The translations under genes were made by a program, and so were the position numbers. The notes beneath the pieces were generated by a model that worked only from the letters and a program-made list of their open reading frames with translations, was not told where the DNA came from and searched no databases. DNA of 64,000 nt from Mycolicibacterium wolinskyi (GTDB lineage: Bacteria; Actinomycetota; Actinomycetes; Mycobacteriales; Mycobacteriaceae). Where the stretch lies: positions 1 to 64,000 of the forward strand of contig NZ_LQQA01000017.1 of assembly GCF_002101965.1 (NCBI RefSeq), in the 5' to 3' direction. Shown here piece by piece: positions 30,435 to 39,817 of this stretch; the first letter of the stretch is position 1; each line of letters begins with the position of its first letter.

Positions 30435-31759
30435 CGCTCGAACCTCCGTCGCACCGCTTCACCGTGCGCCGGCAGATCCTCGGCCTTGGACAACGTGATC
30501 ACATGCCCGGACACGTCTTTGAGCGCTGCTTCGTCGTACTCGACGACGTGGATCCCGCGCAGGAAGGTCTGCACCGACAACCCGCTGGAATGCCGGGCAC
30601 AACCCGCGGTCGGCAGCACGTGATTGGAACCGGCGCAGTAGTCGCCGAGGCTCACCGGCGACCATGCCCCGACGAAAATCGCACCGGCGGAACGGATCCG
30701 GCCCGCGACACCGGCGGCATCGGCGGTCTGGATCTCGAGGTGCTCGGCGGCGTAGGCGTTCACGGTTCGGATGCCGGCTTCGATGTCGTCGACCAGCACC
30801 GTCGCCGACTGCTTGCCGGTGAGCGCCGCCGTCACGCGTTCGACGTGGACCGTGGTGGCGAGCTGGTTGGCCAGTTCGCGGTCGGTGGCCTCGGCAAGCG
30901 CGACGCTGTCGGTGACCAGCACGCTGGCCGCCATCTCATCGTGCTCGGCCTGGCTGATCAGATCGGCGGCGACGTGCACCGGATCGGCGGTGTGGTCGGC
31001 GAGGATGGCGATCTCCGTCGGACCGGCCTCGGCGTCGATGCCCACCTGGGAGCGGCAGATCCGCTTCGCGGCGGTCACATAGATGTTGCCCGGCCCCGTG
31101 ATCATGTCGACAGGTGCCAGCTCGGTGCCGTCGGTGTCGGTGCCACCATAGGCCAGCAATGCGACCGCCTGCGCTCCGCCGACGGCCCACACGTCGTCGA
31201 CGCCGAGCAGCGCGGCCGCGGCCAGGATCGTCGGGTGCGGCAGCCCGCCGAACTGGGCCTGCGGCGGGCTGGCGATCACCAGCGAGTCCACCCCTGCGGT
31301 CTGGGCGGGCACGACGTTCATCACGACGCTCGACGGGTAGACGGCGTTGCCGCCGGGCACGTAGAGCCCGACCCGCTCGACCGGAACCCAACGCTCGGTG
31401 ACGGTCGCACCCGGGGCGAGCGTCGTGGTGGTGTCGGTACGGCGCTGGTCGGCGTGCACCGCACGCGCGCGATCGATCGACACCTGAAGCGCGGTGCGCA
31501 CGGCCGGGTCGAGTTCGGCAAGTGCCTGTGTGAGGGCCGCGGCCGGCACCCGCACGGTGTCCGGGCGGACACCGTCGAAGGACTCGCCGTACTCCAATGC
31601 CGCAGCCGCACCACGCTGCGCGACCGCCTCGACGATCGGGCGGACCTTGGGCACCACGGCGTCCACGTCGACGCCACCGCGCGGCAGGGCAGCACGGAGT
31701 TGGGCTGCATTCAACGCGCGGTTGCGCAGGTCGATACGGGACATCTGAAACTCGGCCAT
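30431..31759 (-). CDS. hisD: Histidinol dehydrogenase
   Basis: This 442-residue zinc- and NAD-dependent enzyme performs the last two oxidations to histidine. Signatures include GLYVPGGNAVYPSSVVMN, the MITGPGNIYVTAAKR stretch and IDAEAGPTEIAILAD. It is the first gene of the his operon. The ATG at 31759 was used; an inner ATG at 31744 (MSRIDLRN) matches the usual family start. A GACAAT hexamer 7 nt before 31759 suggests a leaderless mRNA. Confidence 0.95.
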   Translation of the reverse strand: MAEFQMSRIDLRNRALNAAQLRAALPRGGVDVDAVVPKVRPIVEAVAQRGAAAALEYGESFDGVRPDTVRVPAAALTQALAELDPAVRTALQVSIDRARAVHADQRRTDTTTTLAPGATVTERWVPVERVGLYVPGGNAVYPSSVVMNVVPAQTAGVDSLVIASPPQAQFGGLPHPTILAAAALLGVDDVWAVGGAQAVALLAYGGTDTDGTELAPVDMITGPGNIYVTAAKRICRSQVGIDAEAGPTEIAILADHTADPVHVAADLISQAEHDEMAASVLVTDSVALAEATDRELANQLATTVHVERVTAALTGKQSATVLVDDIEAGIRTVNAYAAEHLEIQTADAAGVAGRIRSAGAIFVGAWSPVSLGDYCAGSNHVLPTAGCARHSSGLSVQTFLRGIHVVEYDEAALKDVSGHVITLSKAEDLPAHGEAVRRRFER

Positions 31760-31853
31760 CGCGTCAATTGTCCCTGATCAGTCCACCTGAATAAAAATCC
31801 ATCGAGCCGCAGCCACCGTAGGGTGGCCGCAAGACCTGCGAATGGAGCCCGCG

Positions 31854-32264
31854 ATGTCCGCCAAAGACCATCCCAACCACGCCCCGGGCGTGCCGATGCT
31901 CGTTCCGCCCTGGCTGGAACGCCTGCAGATCAAGTACATGAATCCGGCCATGCGACCACTGTCGAAACGCCTGCCCGGCTTCACCGTCATCAAGCATCGG
32001 GGTCGCACGTCGGGAACCCCGTACGAGACCATCGTCACGAGCTACCGCAAGGGCAACGTGCTCGCGGTCCTGCTCGCCCACGGCAAGACCAACTGGGTCA
32101 AGAACGTCCTCGCGGCCGGGGAGGCGGACGTCCACCTGTTCCGCGGCGACGTCAAGATCACCAATCCCAGGGTGCTGCCCGCCGGGACCGACGATCCGTC
32201 GCTTCCCCGGATCGCCCGCATCGGCGCCCGCCGGACCGGGGTGTTCGTCGCCGATATCGTTTGA
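31854..32264 (+). CDS. Ddn-like F420-dependent nitroreductase-family protein
   Basis: This 136-residue DUF385 split-barrel protein has the family stretch GFTVIKHRGRTSGTPYETIV and a C-terminal region ending in VFVADIV. Relatives reduce quinones or nitro-compounds with F420H2, often near the membrane. I chose the ATG at 31854 because GGAG lies 6 nt upstream; the in-frame ATG at 31842 has no such site. It is divergent from hisD. A second family member is at 56637-57074. Confidence 0.8.
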   Translation: MSAKDHPNHAPGVPMLVPPWLERLQIKYMNPAMRPLSKRLPGFTVIKHRGRTSGTPYETIVTSYRKGNVLAVLLAHGKTNWVKNVLAAGEADVHLFRGDVKITNPRVLPAGTDDPSLPRIARIGARRTGVFVADIV

Positions 32265-32285
32265 CGTCGCTGCCAGACTGCACGT

Positions 32286-32921
32286 ATGGCGTGGCAAGTC
32301 TGGCTGGCGTTCTTCGGCGCGGCGATCGTGATCAGCGTGTCCCCGGGCGCCGGGGCGATCCAGTCGATGGCCACGGGCCTCACGCACGGCGTACGCCGCG
32401 GGTACTGGAGCATCCTGGGCTTGGAGATCGGCCTGATGCTGCAGCTGACGCTCGTGGCCGTCGGCCTCGGCGCGGCGGTGGCCGGCTCGCTGCTGGCGTT
32501 CAACATCATCAAATGGGTCGGGGTGGCCTATCTCGTCTACCTGGCCGTTCGGCAATGGCGGACCGCCACGCTTGACCTGCGTGAGCAGGTCGGCAAGTCC
32601 ACCGAGGGCGGCCGCCTGGCCCTGGTCGTGCGCGGGTTTCTCGTCAATGCCACCAACCCCAAAGGCCTGGTGTTCTTCCTCGCGGTACTGCCGCAGTTCG
32701 TCGTGCCGACCGCTCCGCTGCTGCCGCAGTATCTGGCGATCGGGGTGACGATGATCGTTGTCGACCTCGTCGTGATGGGCCTCTACACCGGGCTGGCGGT
32801 CCGCTTGCTGCAGTGGCTGCACACGCCGCGGCAACAGACGGTGCTCAACCGCGTGTTCTCCGGATTGTTCGCGACCGCGGCAGTGGTCCTGTCCCTGGTG
32901 CGGCGCAGCGCGCCCGCCTAA
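32286..32921 (+). CDS. LysE/RhtB-family exporter
   Basis: This 211-residue membrane protein has about six hydrophobic segments and the N-terminal signature VSPGAGAIQSMATGLTHGVRRG of LysE/RhtB amino-acid exporters. The mid-protein NATNPKGLVFFLAVLPQF motif is also conserved. The substrate cannot be read from the sequence. It follows the Ddn-like gene by 21 bp and converges on nadC. Confidence 0.88.
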   Translation: MAWQVWLAFFGAAIVISVSPGAGAIQSMATGLTHGVRRGYWSILGLEIGLMLQLTLVAVGLGAAVAGSLLAFNIIKWVGVAYLVYLAVRQWRTATLDLREQVGKSTEGGRLALVVRGFLVNATNPKGLVFFLAVLPQFVVPTAPLLPQYLAIGVTMIVVDLVVMGLYTGLAVRLLQWLHTPRQQTVLNRVFSGLFATAAVVLSLVRRSAPA

Positions 32922-32931
32922 CCGAAACCGG

Positions 32932-33789
32932 TCAGATGTCGAGCCCGATGTCGAGCACCCGCACCGAGTGGGTGAGCGCGCCGATCGCGAGGTAATCGAC
33001 ACCGGTGCCGGCGTACTCCGCAGCACTGGCCAGGGTCAGCCCGCCCGAGGACTCAAGCAACGTCCTGGGTGACCGCGAATCCCGGCGTTGCACGGCGATC
33101 TGGGTCTGCCACACCGGGAAGTTGTCGAGCAGTACCAACTCGACGTCCGCCGAGAGCACGTCGTCGAGCTGCTCGAGGGAGTCCACCTCGACCTCGCACG
33201 GCAGATCGGGCGCTTCGGCGCGGACGGCCTTGAGCGCCGCCAGCACCGACCCCGCCGCGGCGACGTGGTTGTCCTTGATCAGGGCGGCGTCACCGAGGCC
33301 CATCCGGTGGTTGACACCGCCGCCGACCCGCACCGCGTACTTCTGCAGCGCTCGCAAGCCGGGAAGCGTCTTACGGGTGTCGCGGATCTTGGCGTTCGTG
33401 CCGGCCACCGCGTCGACCCAGGCCGCGGTCGCGGTCGCGACACCGGACAGGTGAGACACCAGGTTGAGCATCGTGCGTTCGGCGGTCAGGAGTTCGCGAG
33501 TGGGTGCCTCGACGGTGAGGATCGGCGACTTGGCGTCCAGCCGCGCGCCGTCGTCGACCCGGTGTAGGACCCGGTACGCGTCGGCCCCGATCACCTCGTC
33601 GAGGACCAGCAGAGCGATGTCGACGCCGGCGATCACGCCCGGCTCGCGGTTCACGACCGATGCCGTGGTCACCGCGTCCGATGCGACCGTGGCCAGCGTC
33701 GTCACATCCGGGCCGTACCGCAGGTCTTCCTCGAGTGCCCGGGCGACCACCGCCTTGGCTTCGACGAACTCAGATTCCGAAAGTGCCAT
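32932..33789 (-). CDS. nadC: Quinolinate phosphoribosyltransferase
   Basis: This 285-residue enzyme converts quinolinate plus PRPP to nicotinate mononucleotide. The motifs RDTRKTLPGLRALQKYAV, GGVNHRMGLGDAALIKDNH and EVEVDSLEQ are intact. The ATG at 33789 shares one base with the nadB stop (TGATG). It is the last gene of nadA-nadB-nadC. Confidence 0.95.
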   Translation of the reverse strand: MALSESEFVEAKAVVARALEEDLRYGPDVTTLATVASDAVTTASVVNREPGVIAGVDIALLVLDEVIGADAYRVLHRVDDGARLDAKSPILTVEAPTRELLTAERTMLNLVSHLSGVATATAAWVDAVAGTNAKIRDTRKTLPGLRALQKYAVRVGGGVNHRMGLGDAALIKDNHVAAAGSVLAALKAVRAEAPDLPCEVEVDSLEQLDDVLSADVELVLLDNFPVWQTQIAVQRRDSRSPRTLLESSGGLTLASAAEYAGTGVDYLAIGALTHSVRVLDIGLDI

Positions 33790-35369
33790 CAGCACACCCC
33801 CGATGGGATCTCGACGGCGATCTGGCCGCCGTCGGTGCGAACCGTCAACGAATGCTCCTGGGTCGAATCGGCGCCGGGGAAGTCGGCGCGGTGGTGACAA
33901 CCGCGGCTCTCGGTGCGGGCCAACGCGGCGCCGACCACCGCGCGTGCCGTCGTGGTGAGTGCGGCGTCTTCAAAACTGCTGCGGCTGAGCGGTTCTGCCG
34001 ACCGCGCGACGTCGAGGGTCGCGCTCAGCAGGCTCAGCCCGGCGGCGTCGCGGACCACCGAGGCATGCTTGGACATCGCGCGTTGCAAGGTCGTTCGGTC
34101 GGCGATGTCGCGACGGTGGTCCTGCGGGGCCCGGGCCCGCACGGAGCCGGCGTGCACAGCATGGTCGGCCGCAGCCCTGCCTGCGCGTCGGCCCACCACG
34201 AGGCCTTCGAGCAGGCTGTTCGAGGCCAGCCGATTGGCCCCGTGCATGCCCGTCCGACCCACCTCACCCGCGGCGAACAACCCGGGCAGCTCGGTCCGGC
34301 CGTGGACATCGGTGACCACGCCACCGCAACTGTAATGCGCGCCCGGCACCACCGGGATCGGCTCGCGGGTCGGGTCCACACCCGCGGCCGCACACGCCGC
34401 GGCGACCGTGGGAAACCGGCGCACGAACTCGCCGACGCGCCGCGCGTCGAGGTAGACGCACGGATCGCCGGTTTCGGTGAGGCGGGCGTCGATCGCGGCG
34501 GCAACGACGTCGCGGGGCGCCAGATCACCCATGGGGTGCACCCCTTCGGTCACCGAGTTCCCTTGAGAGTCGACCAGTATCGCGCCCTCACCGCGCAGCG
34601 CCTCGGTGATCAGCGGCCGTCGGCCACCGGCGTCGGCATCGAACAACATCGTGGGATGGAACTGGATGAACTCGATGTCGCTGACCGCGACGCCCGCCCA
34701 CAGTGCCAGCGCGATACCGTCGCCGGTCGAACCGGCGGGGTTGGTGGTGGCCGCGTAGAGGTGGCCGAGGCCGCCGCTGGCCAGGATGACCGACGGGGCG
34801 TGCACGATGCCCGGGCCGTCCTCGTTGCGCACCAGCACACCGGTCACCGCGGTGTCGTCGTGCAAGATCTGCATCGCGACGTGGTTTCGCCGGATGTCGA
34901 GCGTTGCCGCGGCCAGGTCGAGGGCACGCTGCACCTCGGCTCCGGTCGCGTCACCGCCCGCGTGGATGATCCGGCGCCGGGTGTGCCCGCCCTCGCGTGT
35001 CAAAGCCCAACGGCCCGGGGCGGTTTCGTCGAACCGGGCCCCGTCGGCGACAAGATCGGCGACGGCGGCATGGCCGTCGGCGACGATGGACCGCACCGCA
35101 TCCGGATCACAGAGTCCGCCACCGGCAGCGAGGGTGTCGGCGACGTGCGCGTCGACCGAATCATCGTTGCCGGGCAGGACGACGGCGATGCCGCCCTGGG
35201 CATAGAAGGTCGCGGTTTCGCGCGCCTTGCTCAGGACGACGACGCGCCGCCCCCGCCGGTGCGCGGCCAGCGCCGCGACGAGCCCCGCGACACCGGTGCC
35301 GATCACGACGACATCGGCCCGCTGCTGCCACAGCGTCGACGTGCCGCACGCGAATCGCTGGGAGTTCAT
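33789..35369 (-). CDS. nadB: L-aspartate oxidase
   Basis: This 526-residue FAD enzyme oxidises aspartate to iminoaspartate for quinolinate synthesis. The FAD fold ADVVVIGTGVAGLVAAL, the ATFYAQGGIAVVL and GGDATGAEVQRAL stretches and MHGANRLASNSLLEGLV are present. The ATG at 35369 (MNSQRFACGTS) overlaps the nadA stop by 4 bp. Upstream in-frame sequence is out-of-frame nadA. Confidence 0.94.
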   Translation of the reverse strand: MNSQRFACGTSTLWQQRADVVVIGTGVAGLVAALAAHRRGRRVVVLSKARETATFYAQGGIAVVLPGNDDSVDAHVADTLAAGGGLCDPDAVRSIVADGHAAVADLVADGARFDETAPGRWALTREGGHTRRRIIHAGGDATGAEVQRALDLAAATLDIRRNHVAMQILHDDTAVTGVLVRNEDGPGIVHAPSVILASGGLGHLYAATTNPAGSTGDGIALALWAGVAVSDIEFIQFHPTMLFDADAGGRRPLITEALRGEGAILVDSQGNSVTEGVHPMGDLAPRDVVAAAIDARLTETGDPCVYLDARRVGEFVRRFPTVAAACAAAGVDPTREPIPVVPGAHYSCGGVVTDVHGRTELPGLFAAGEVGRTGMHGANRLASNSLLEGLVVGRRAGRAAADHAVHAGSVRARAPQDHRRDIADRTTLQRAMSKHASVVRDAAGLSLLSATLDVARSAEPLSRSSFEDAALTTTARAVVGAALARTESRGCHHRADFPGADSTQEHSLTVRTDGGQIAVEIPSGVC

Positions 35370-36409
35370 TCTCCGCCGCCGGGCTGCCCGATCGCGATCA
35401 TGCGCTGCACGCTGGCACGGCCCAGCCGGGCGGTTTCGGGGTCGACGTGCACCTCGTCGGCGCCCTCGATGAGGCAGCGCAGCAACGCGGCAGGCGTGAT
35501 CATCTTCATGTACGTGCACGAGGCCCGGTCGTTGACCGCGAGGAAGTCGACTTCCGGTGCGGCCCGGCGCAATTGGTGCAGCATCCCGACCTCGGTCGCG
35601 ACGAGCACCTGCCGGGCGTGCGTCTCGCGAGCGGCGTCGAGCATTCCGCCGGTGGACAGGATCTTGACGCGCTCCTCGGGCACGGCACCTTCACCGGCCA
35701 GGTAGAGGGCCGACGTCGCGCAGCCGCATTCGGGGTGCACGAACAGCTCGGCATCGGGGTGCGAGCGAGCCTGGGCCGCCAGTTCGTCGCCGTTGATCCC
35801 GGCGTGCACGTGGCACTCCCCGGCCCATACGTGCAGGTTCTTGCGGCCGGTGACGCGCCGGACGTGCGCCCCGAGGAATTGGTCGGGGCAGAACAGCACC
35901 TCGCGGTCCTCGGGGATCGACGCGACCACCTCGACCGCGTTCGAGGACGTGCAGCAGATGTCGGTGAGCGCCTTCACGGCAGCGGTTGTGTTGACGTAGG
36001 AGACGACGACGGCGCCGGGATGCTCGTCCTTCCATGCCGCGAGTTCGTCGGCGGTGATCGAATCGGCCAGCGAGCAGCCCGCGCGCTGATCCGGGATCAG
36101 CACCGTCTTGTCGGGGCTGAGGATCTTGGCCGTCTCCGCCATGAAGTGCACGCCGCAGAACACGATGGTGTCTTCGGGTGCCTCGGCGGCGATCCGCGAC
36201 AGGGCCAGCGAGTCGCCCACGTGATCGGCGACATCCTGGATCGCGGGCAGCTGGTAGTTGTGTGCGAGCAGCGTGGCGCCGCGCATCTCCACCAGCCGGC
36301 GAATCTCGGCCGCCCACTGCTCGTCGCCCGCGACACCCGAATAGCCGCCGGGGCCATCCACAATCCGGTCCGCGAGGTCCGTCGTGAGCATTCCGTTGAG
36401 CACCGTCAC
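35366..36409 (-). CDS. nadA: Quinolinate synthase
   Basis: This 347-residue 4Fe-4S enzyme condenses iminoaspartate with dihydroxyacetone phosphate. Cluster cysteines are expected in FCGVHFMAETAKIL, DICCTSSNA and VHPECGCATSAL. The start is GTG at 36409 with a strong GAGGAGG 5 nt upstream. The -10 on this strand (TATAAG, 36445-36440) lies inside the NrtR operator. Confidence 0.95.
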   Translation of the reverse strand: MTVLNGMLTTDLADRIVDGPGGYSGVAGDEQWAAEIRRLVEMRGATLLAHNYQLPAIQDVADHVGDSLALSRIAAEAPEDTIVFCGVHFMAETAKILSPDKTVLIPDQRAGCSLADSITADELAAWKDEHPGAVVVSYVNTTAAVKALTDICCTSSNAVEVVASIPEDREVLFCPDQFLGAHVRRVTGRKNLHVWAGECHVHAGINGDELAAQARSHPDAELFVHPECGCATSALYLAGEGAVPEERVKILSTGGMLDAARETHARQVLVATEVGMLHQLRRAAPEVDFLAVNDRASCTYMKMITPAALLRCLIEGADEVHVDPETARLGRASVQRMIAIGQPGGGE

Positions 36410-36431
36410 CGCGGCCTCCTCATGAAGTCAG

Positions 36432-36454
36432 GTTTTCGACTTATAATCGAAAAC
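36432..36454. promoter_or_regulatory. NrtR operator covering both divergent -10 boxes
   Basis: A perfect palindrome has arms GTTTTCGA (36432-36439) and TCGAAAAC (36447-36454) around a 7-bp AT-rich centre. It contains the nrtR -10 (TATAAT, 36442-36447) and the nadA -10 (TATAAG, minus strand). One bound repressor would shut both transcripts. NrtR control of NAD genes is established in mycobacteria and other bacteria. Confidence 0.85.
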
Positions 36455-37147
36455 ATGCCATATGGTAACACCGCGCACGAAGTGCTCGCCGTCGTGTTCC
36501 AGGTTCGCGACCTCAGCTCCCGGCAACCCACGCTTAACGTGCTGTTATGGCAACGGGCACTCGAACCGGAGCGCGGAAAGTGGTCGTTGCCCGGCGGACG
36601 GCTCGGCGACGACGAGGATCTGACGAGCTCGGTGCGGCGCCAGCTGGCCGAGAAAGTCGACCTCCGTGAGTTGGCCCACCTCGAGCAACTCGCGGTGTTC
36701 TCCGACCCGGCCCGCATCCCCGGCGTCCGCACGATCGCATCGACGTTCCTTGGGCTCGTACCCTCCCCCGCCACCCCGGCCCTACCGTCGGACACCCGCT
36801 GGCACAACGTCAACGACCTTCCGCCGATGGCCTTCGACCATGCGCCCATGGTCGAACACGCACGCACCCGGCTGGCCGCCAAACTGTCGTACACGAACAT
36901 CGGCTTCGCTTTGGCGCCAAAGGAATTCGCGATATCCACCCTGCGCGACATCTACAGCGCGGCACTCGGCTACCAGGTGGACGCGACCAACCTGCAGCGG
37001 GTGCTCGAGCGGCGCAACGTCATCACCCGCACCGGCACCACCGCGCGCTCCGGGCGCAGCGGCGGGCGTCCCGCGGCCCTCTACGGGTTCACCGAATCGC
37101 GCTACCGCGTCACCGACGAGTTCGCCGCTCTTCGTCCGCCCGGGTGA
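36455..37147 (+). CDS. nrtR: NrtR: NUDIX-related repressor of NAD synthesis
   Basis: This 230-residue protein has an N-terminal NUDIX fold (about 8-140) and a C-terminal winged helix (about 150-225). The NUDIX box starts well (GGRLGDDE) but reads RQLAEK where active hydrolases have REuxEE, so it is likely a sensor rather than an enzyme. ATG at 36455 lies 7 nt after TATAAT, giving a leaderless mRNA. Its position, divergent from nadA, matches NrtR; family members sense ADP-ribose or NAD. Confidence 0.88.
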   Translation: MPYGNTAHEVLAVVFQVRDLSSRQPTLNVLLWQRALEPERGKWSLPGGRLGDDEDLTSSVRRQLAEKVDLRELAHLEQLAVFSDPARIPGVRTIASTFLGLVPSPATPALPSDTRWHNVNDLPPMAFDHAPMVEHARTRLAAKLSYTNIGFALAPKEFAISTLRDIYSAALGYQVDATNLQRVLERRNVITRTGTTARSGRSGGRPAALYGFTESRYRVTDEFAALRPPG

Positions 37148-37189
37148 GTCGACTGGATTCTTAGACCCTTCTTAAGTAACAATGCCGGG

Positions 37190-38521
37190 ATGGATTTGGG
37201 CAGTGCCGCCAACGCGACCGGAGCCGAGTGGATCGGCTGCGCACCGCACGAAGAGCTCGATCGCACCGCCCGGCCCCAATTGCCCAGCGACGACGTGTTC
37301 TACCTGCCGCCCGCGGGCTTCCATCACGCCGAGCCCGGCACCGTGCTCCGCAGCCGCGACGTCGAGGTGGCGTTTCTCGGCCTGATCCCGCAGCGTTTTC
37401 ATGCCACCCAGCTGCTCTACCGGTCCACCGACCGCCATGGCGCTCCGGAAGCGGCCGTCACGACGGTGATCGTGCCGCCCGACGCCAAGCCCGACTGCCC
37501 GATCGTGTCCTACCAATGCGCGATCGACGCGATCTCGAATCGGTGCTTCCCGTCGTATGCCCTGCGCAGGCACGCCAAGGCAGCCGGTTCACTGGCCCAG
37601 CTCGAGTTCCTGCTCATCACCGCGGCGCTCGCCGAAGGCTGGGCTGTCTCGGTGCCCGACCACGAGGGTCTCGACGGCATGTGGGGCACGCCGTACGAAC
37701 CCGGCTACCACGTGCTCGACGGCCTGCGCGCGGCGCTGAACTGCGAACAGCTGTCGTTGACCGACGCGTCGCCCATCGGACTGTGGGGTTACTCCGGCGG
37801 CGGCCTGGCGAGCGCGTGGGCGGCGGAGATGAGCGGCTCGTACGCACCGGAGCTGAACATCGTCGGGGCCGTCCTCGGCTCGCCCGTCGGCGATCTCGGA
37901 CACACGTTCCGCCGTCTCAACGGCACGGTGTTCTCCGGGCTGCCCGCACTCGTGGTGGCCGCGCTCGCCGACACCTACCCGGGCCTCAACCGCGTCATCG
38001 CCGAACACGCCACCACCGAGGGGCGCAAGCTGCTGCGGCGGCTCCACGACATGAGCACCGTCGAGGCCGTGGTGCGGTTGGCGCGCACCGACATGGATGA
38101 TCTCGTCGACCTACCGCTCGAGCAGATCCTCGACAGTGCCGAGGTCACCGAGGTGTTCGACGACATCAAACTCGGCGTCGCCACCCCGAATCCGCCCGTG
38201 CTGATCATCCAGGCGGTTCACGACGAGCTGATCTCGGTCGACGACATCGACGAACTGGCCGACGCGTATCTGGCCGGGGGTGCGGACGTGACGTATCACC
38301 GCGACCTGTTCAGCGAGCACCTGCTGCTGCACCCGATGTCGGCACCGATGGCCCTGCGGTGGCTGACCGACCGGTTCGCCGACCGTCCGCTCAGCGAGCA
38401 CCTCGTGCGCACCAAGTGGCCCACACTGCTCAACCCGATGACATATGTCGGGATGGCCCGGCTCGGACGGATCGCGCTCAAGGTGGCCACCGGTCGCGCG
38501 ATCGGGCGCCGCCCGCTCTGA
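37190..38521 (+). CDS. Secretory-lipase-family alpha/beta hydrolase
   Basis: This 443-residue protein has the nucleophile elbow GYSGGG (about residue 205) and the LIP-family layout (PF03583-like), with late Asp and His regions VLIIQAVHDELIS and EHLLLHP. Secreted family members have a signal peptide, but none is clear here, so it may act inside the cell. It fits the Rv1592c position next to nrtR. A TAACAA hexamer 7 nt before ATG suggests a leaderless mRNA. The substrate is unknown. Confidence 0.82.
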   Translation: MDLGSAANATGAEWIGCAPHEELDRTARPQLPSDDVFYLPPAGFHHAEPGTVLRSRDVEVAFLGLIPQRFHATQLLYRSTDRHGAPEAAVTTVIVPPDAKPDCPIVSYQCAIDAISNRCFPSYALRRHAKAAGSLAQLEFLLITAALAEGWAVSVPDHEGLDGMWGTPYEPGYHVLDGLRAALNCEQLSLTDASPIGLWGYSGGGLASAWAAEMSGSYAPELNIVGAVLGSPVGDLGHTFRRLNGTVFSGLPALVVAALADTYPGLNRVIAEHATTEGRKLLRRLHDMSTVEAVVRLARTDMDDLVDLPLEQILDSAEVTEVFDDIKLGVATPNPPVLIIQAVHDELISVDDIDELADAYLAGGADVTYHRDLFSEHLLLHPMSAPMALRWLTDRFADRPLSEHLVRTKWPTLLNPMTYVGMARLGRIALKVATGRAIGRRPL

Positions 38522-38553
38522 TCTCCGCGGGCCGCTGGCACAATGGCGGGTAG

Positions 38554-39372
38554 ATGCGCTACACCCGACATATTCCGGCGGTGGCCCTGCGCGACAGCGT
38601 CGACCACCTGTGGTGCATTGCGGACGGGCCCCGGCATTCGGCCGAGCGAATCCTGCCGACCGGCACCACAGAACTCGTCGTCAACCTCGGCGCGGACACC
38701 ATAGCAATCACGAACAACCAAGGTTGCCAACGCTTTTCGGGCACCGTGCTGGCCGGCCCGTATACCACCCCGTTCGACATCGACGCGCGCAGGCACACCG
38801 CGATGGTCGGTGTGCATTTCAAGCCCGGCGGCGCGCGCACGGTCCTCGGGTTTTCGCCACCCGACCTGCTCGACAGCCATGTCGACCTTCATGCGTTGTG
38901 GAACGGCGCAGCAGACACCATTCGCGCCGAACTCTGCGAGGCAGGATCGGACGCCGAGCGCTTCGCGATTCTGGAGTCGGCGTTGCTCACGCTCCGAGCG
39001 AACCGGACCACATTGACCCCTGAAGTGGCGTTCACGGTCGATGCACTCGGCTACGGCACGCCTCATCCCCCGATCGCAGCGCTCGCGCGCGAGGTGGGGT
39101 TCAGTCACCGGCGGCTGGTCCAGCTGTTCACGCAACAGGTGGGCGTACCCCCGAAGCGCTTCGCGCGGGTGCGACGGTTCCGGCACGCACACCACCACGT
39201 GATGTCCGCGCAATCGCTGCCGCACTGGCCGGGGTTCGCGCTCGCGCACGGTTACGCAGACCAATCCCACATGATTCGCGAGTTCCGCCGCTTCTCCGGC
39301 CTCACCCCTGTGCAGCACTTTCGCGGGCGAAATCTCATGAGCAAGGACGATCACCTCGCACTGCGCCAATAG
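38554..39372 (+). CDS. AraC-family transcriptional regulator
   Basis: This 272-residue protein has an N-terminal beta-rich sensor domain (about 1-130, with an HFKPGGAR stretch) and a C-terminal pair of helix-turn-helices: IAALAREVGFSHRRLVQLFTQQ, then GFALAHGYADQSHMIREFRRFSG. The layout resembles the DUF6597-type AraC regulators. It lies 49 bp upstream of a glyoxalase-fold gene on the same strand, which may be its target. Confidence 0.88.
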   Translation: MRYTRHIPAVALRDSVDHLWCIADGPRHSAERILPTGTTELVVNLGADTIAITNNQGCQRFSGTVLAGPYTTPFDIDARRHTAMVGVHFKPGGARTVLGFSPPDLLDSHVDLHALWNGAADTIRAELCEAGSDAERFAILESALLTLRANRTTLTPEVAFTVDALGYGTPHPPIAALAREVGFSHRRLVQLFTQQVGVPPKRFARVRRFRHAHHHVMSAQSLPHWPGFALAHGYADQSHMIREFRRFSGLTPVQHFRGRNLMSKDDHLALRQ

Positions 39373-39421
39373 GTCAATTTCGTTCAATACACCGGCCGGC
39401 GATCGGTTCGATACTGCAGGC

Positions 39422-39817
39422 ATGTTCAGCACCGGAGCAGTCCGCTACCTGGTCGCCGATGTCGACCGGGCAGTCGGCTTCTACACCCAGCATCTGGGTT
39501 TCGAACTGCTGCGGCAGCCCGCACCGGCATTCGCGGCGATCGCCAGCGGCTCACTCACGCTGTGGCTGAGTGGGCCGGGGAGTTCGGGGGCCCGTCCGCT
39601 GACCGACGGTCAGACTCAGACTCCTGGCGGATTCAATCGGATCGTGCTCGAAGTCGAAGACCTCGATTCGGCGATCGGCGAATTGCACGGGCGCGGAATC
39701 GAATTCCGCAACGACCTCGAAGTCGGCCCGGGTGGCAGGCAGATCCAGTTGAGCGATCCGGACGGAAACCCGATCGAGCTGTTCGAGCCCGCGCCGGTCA
39801 GGACGCCTGCGGAGTGA
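39422..39817 (+). CDS. Glyoxalase/VOC-superfamily protein
   Basis: This 131-residue single-domain protein has two beta-alpha-beta-beta-beta modules, with VRYLVADVDRAVGFYTQHLGFELL at the start and DPDGNPIELFEP at the end. The typical N-terminal metal histidine is not obvious, while the C-terminal glutamate is. It could be a resistance or glyoxalase-type protein. GATACT 6 nt before ATG suggests a leaderless start. The 3' end overlaps the convergent DUF2567 gene by 20 bp. Confidence 0.8.
   Translation: MFSTGAVRYLVADVDRAVGFYTQHLGFELLRQPAPAFAAIASGSLTLWLSGPGSSGARPLTDGQTQTPGGFNRIVLEVEDLDSAIGELHGRGIEFRNDLEVGPGGRQIQLSDPDGNPIELFEPAPVRTPAE

Noticed and set aside
30422..31777. Long plus-strand open frame opposite hisD
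   Set aside because: It is an antisense shadow caused by high third-position GC; its residues are Arg/His/Gly-rich with no motif, while hisD on the other strand is complete.
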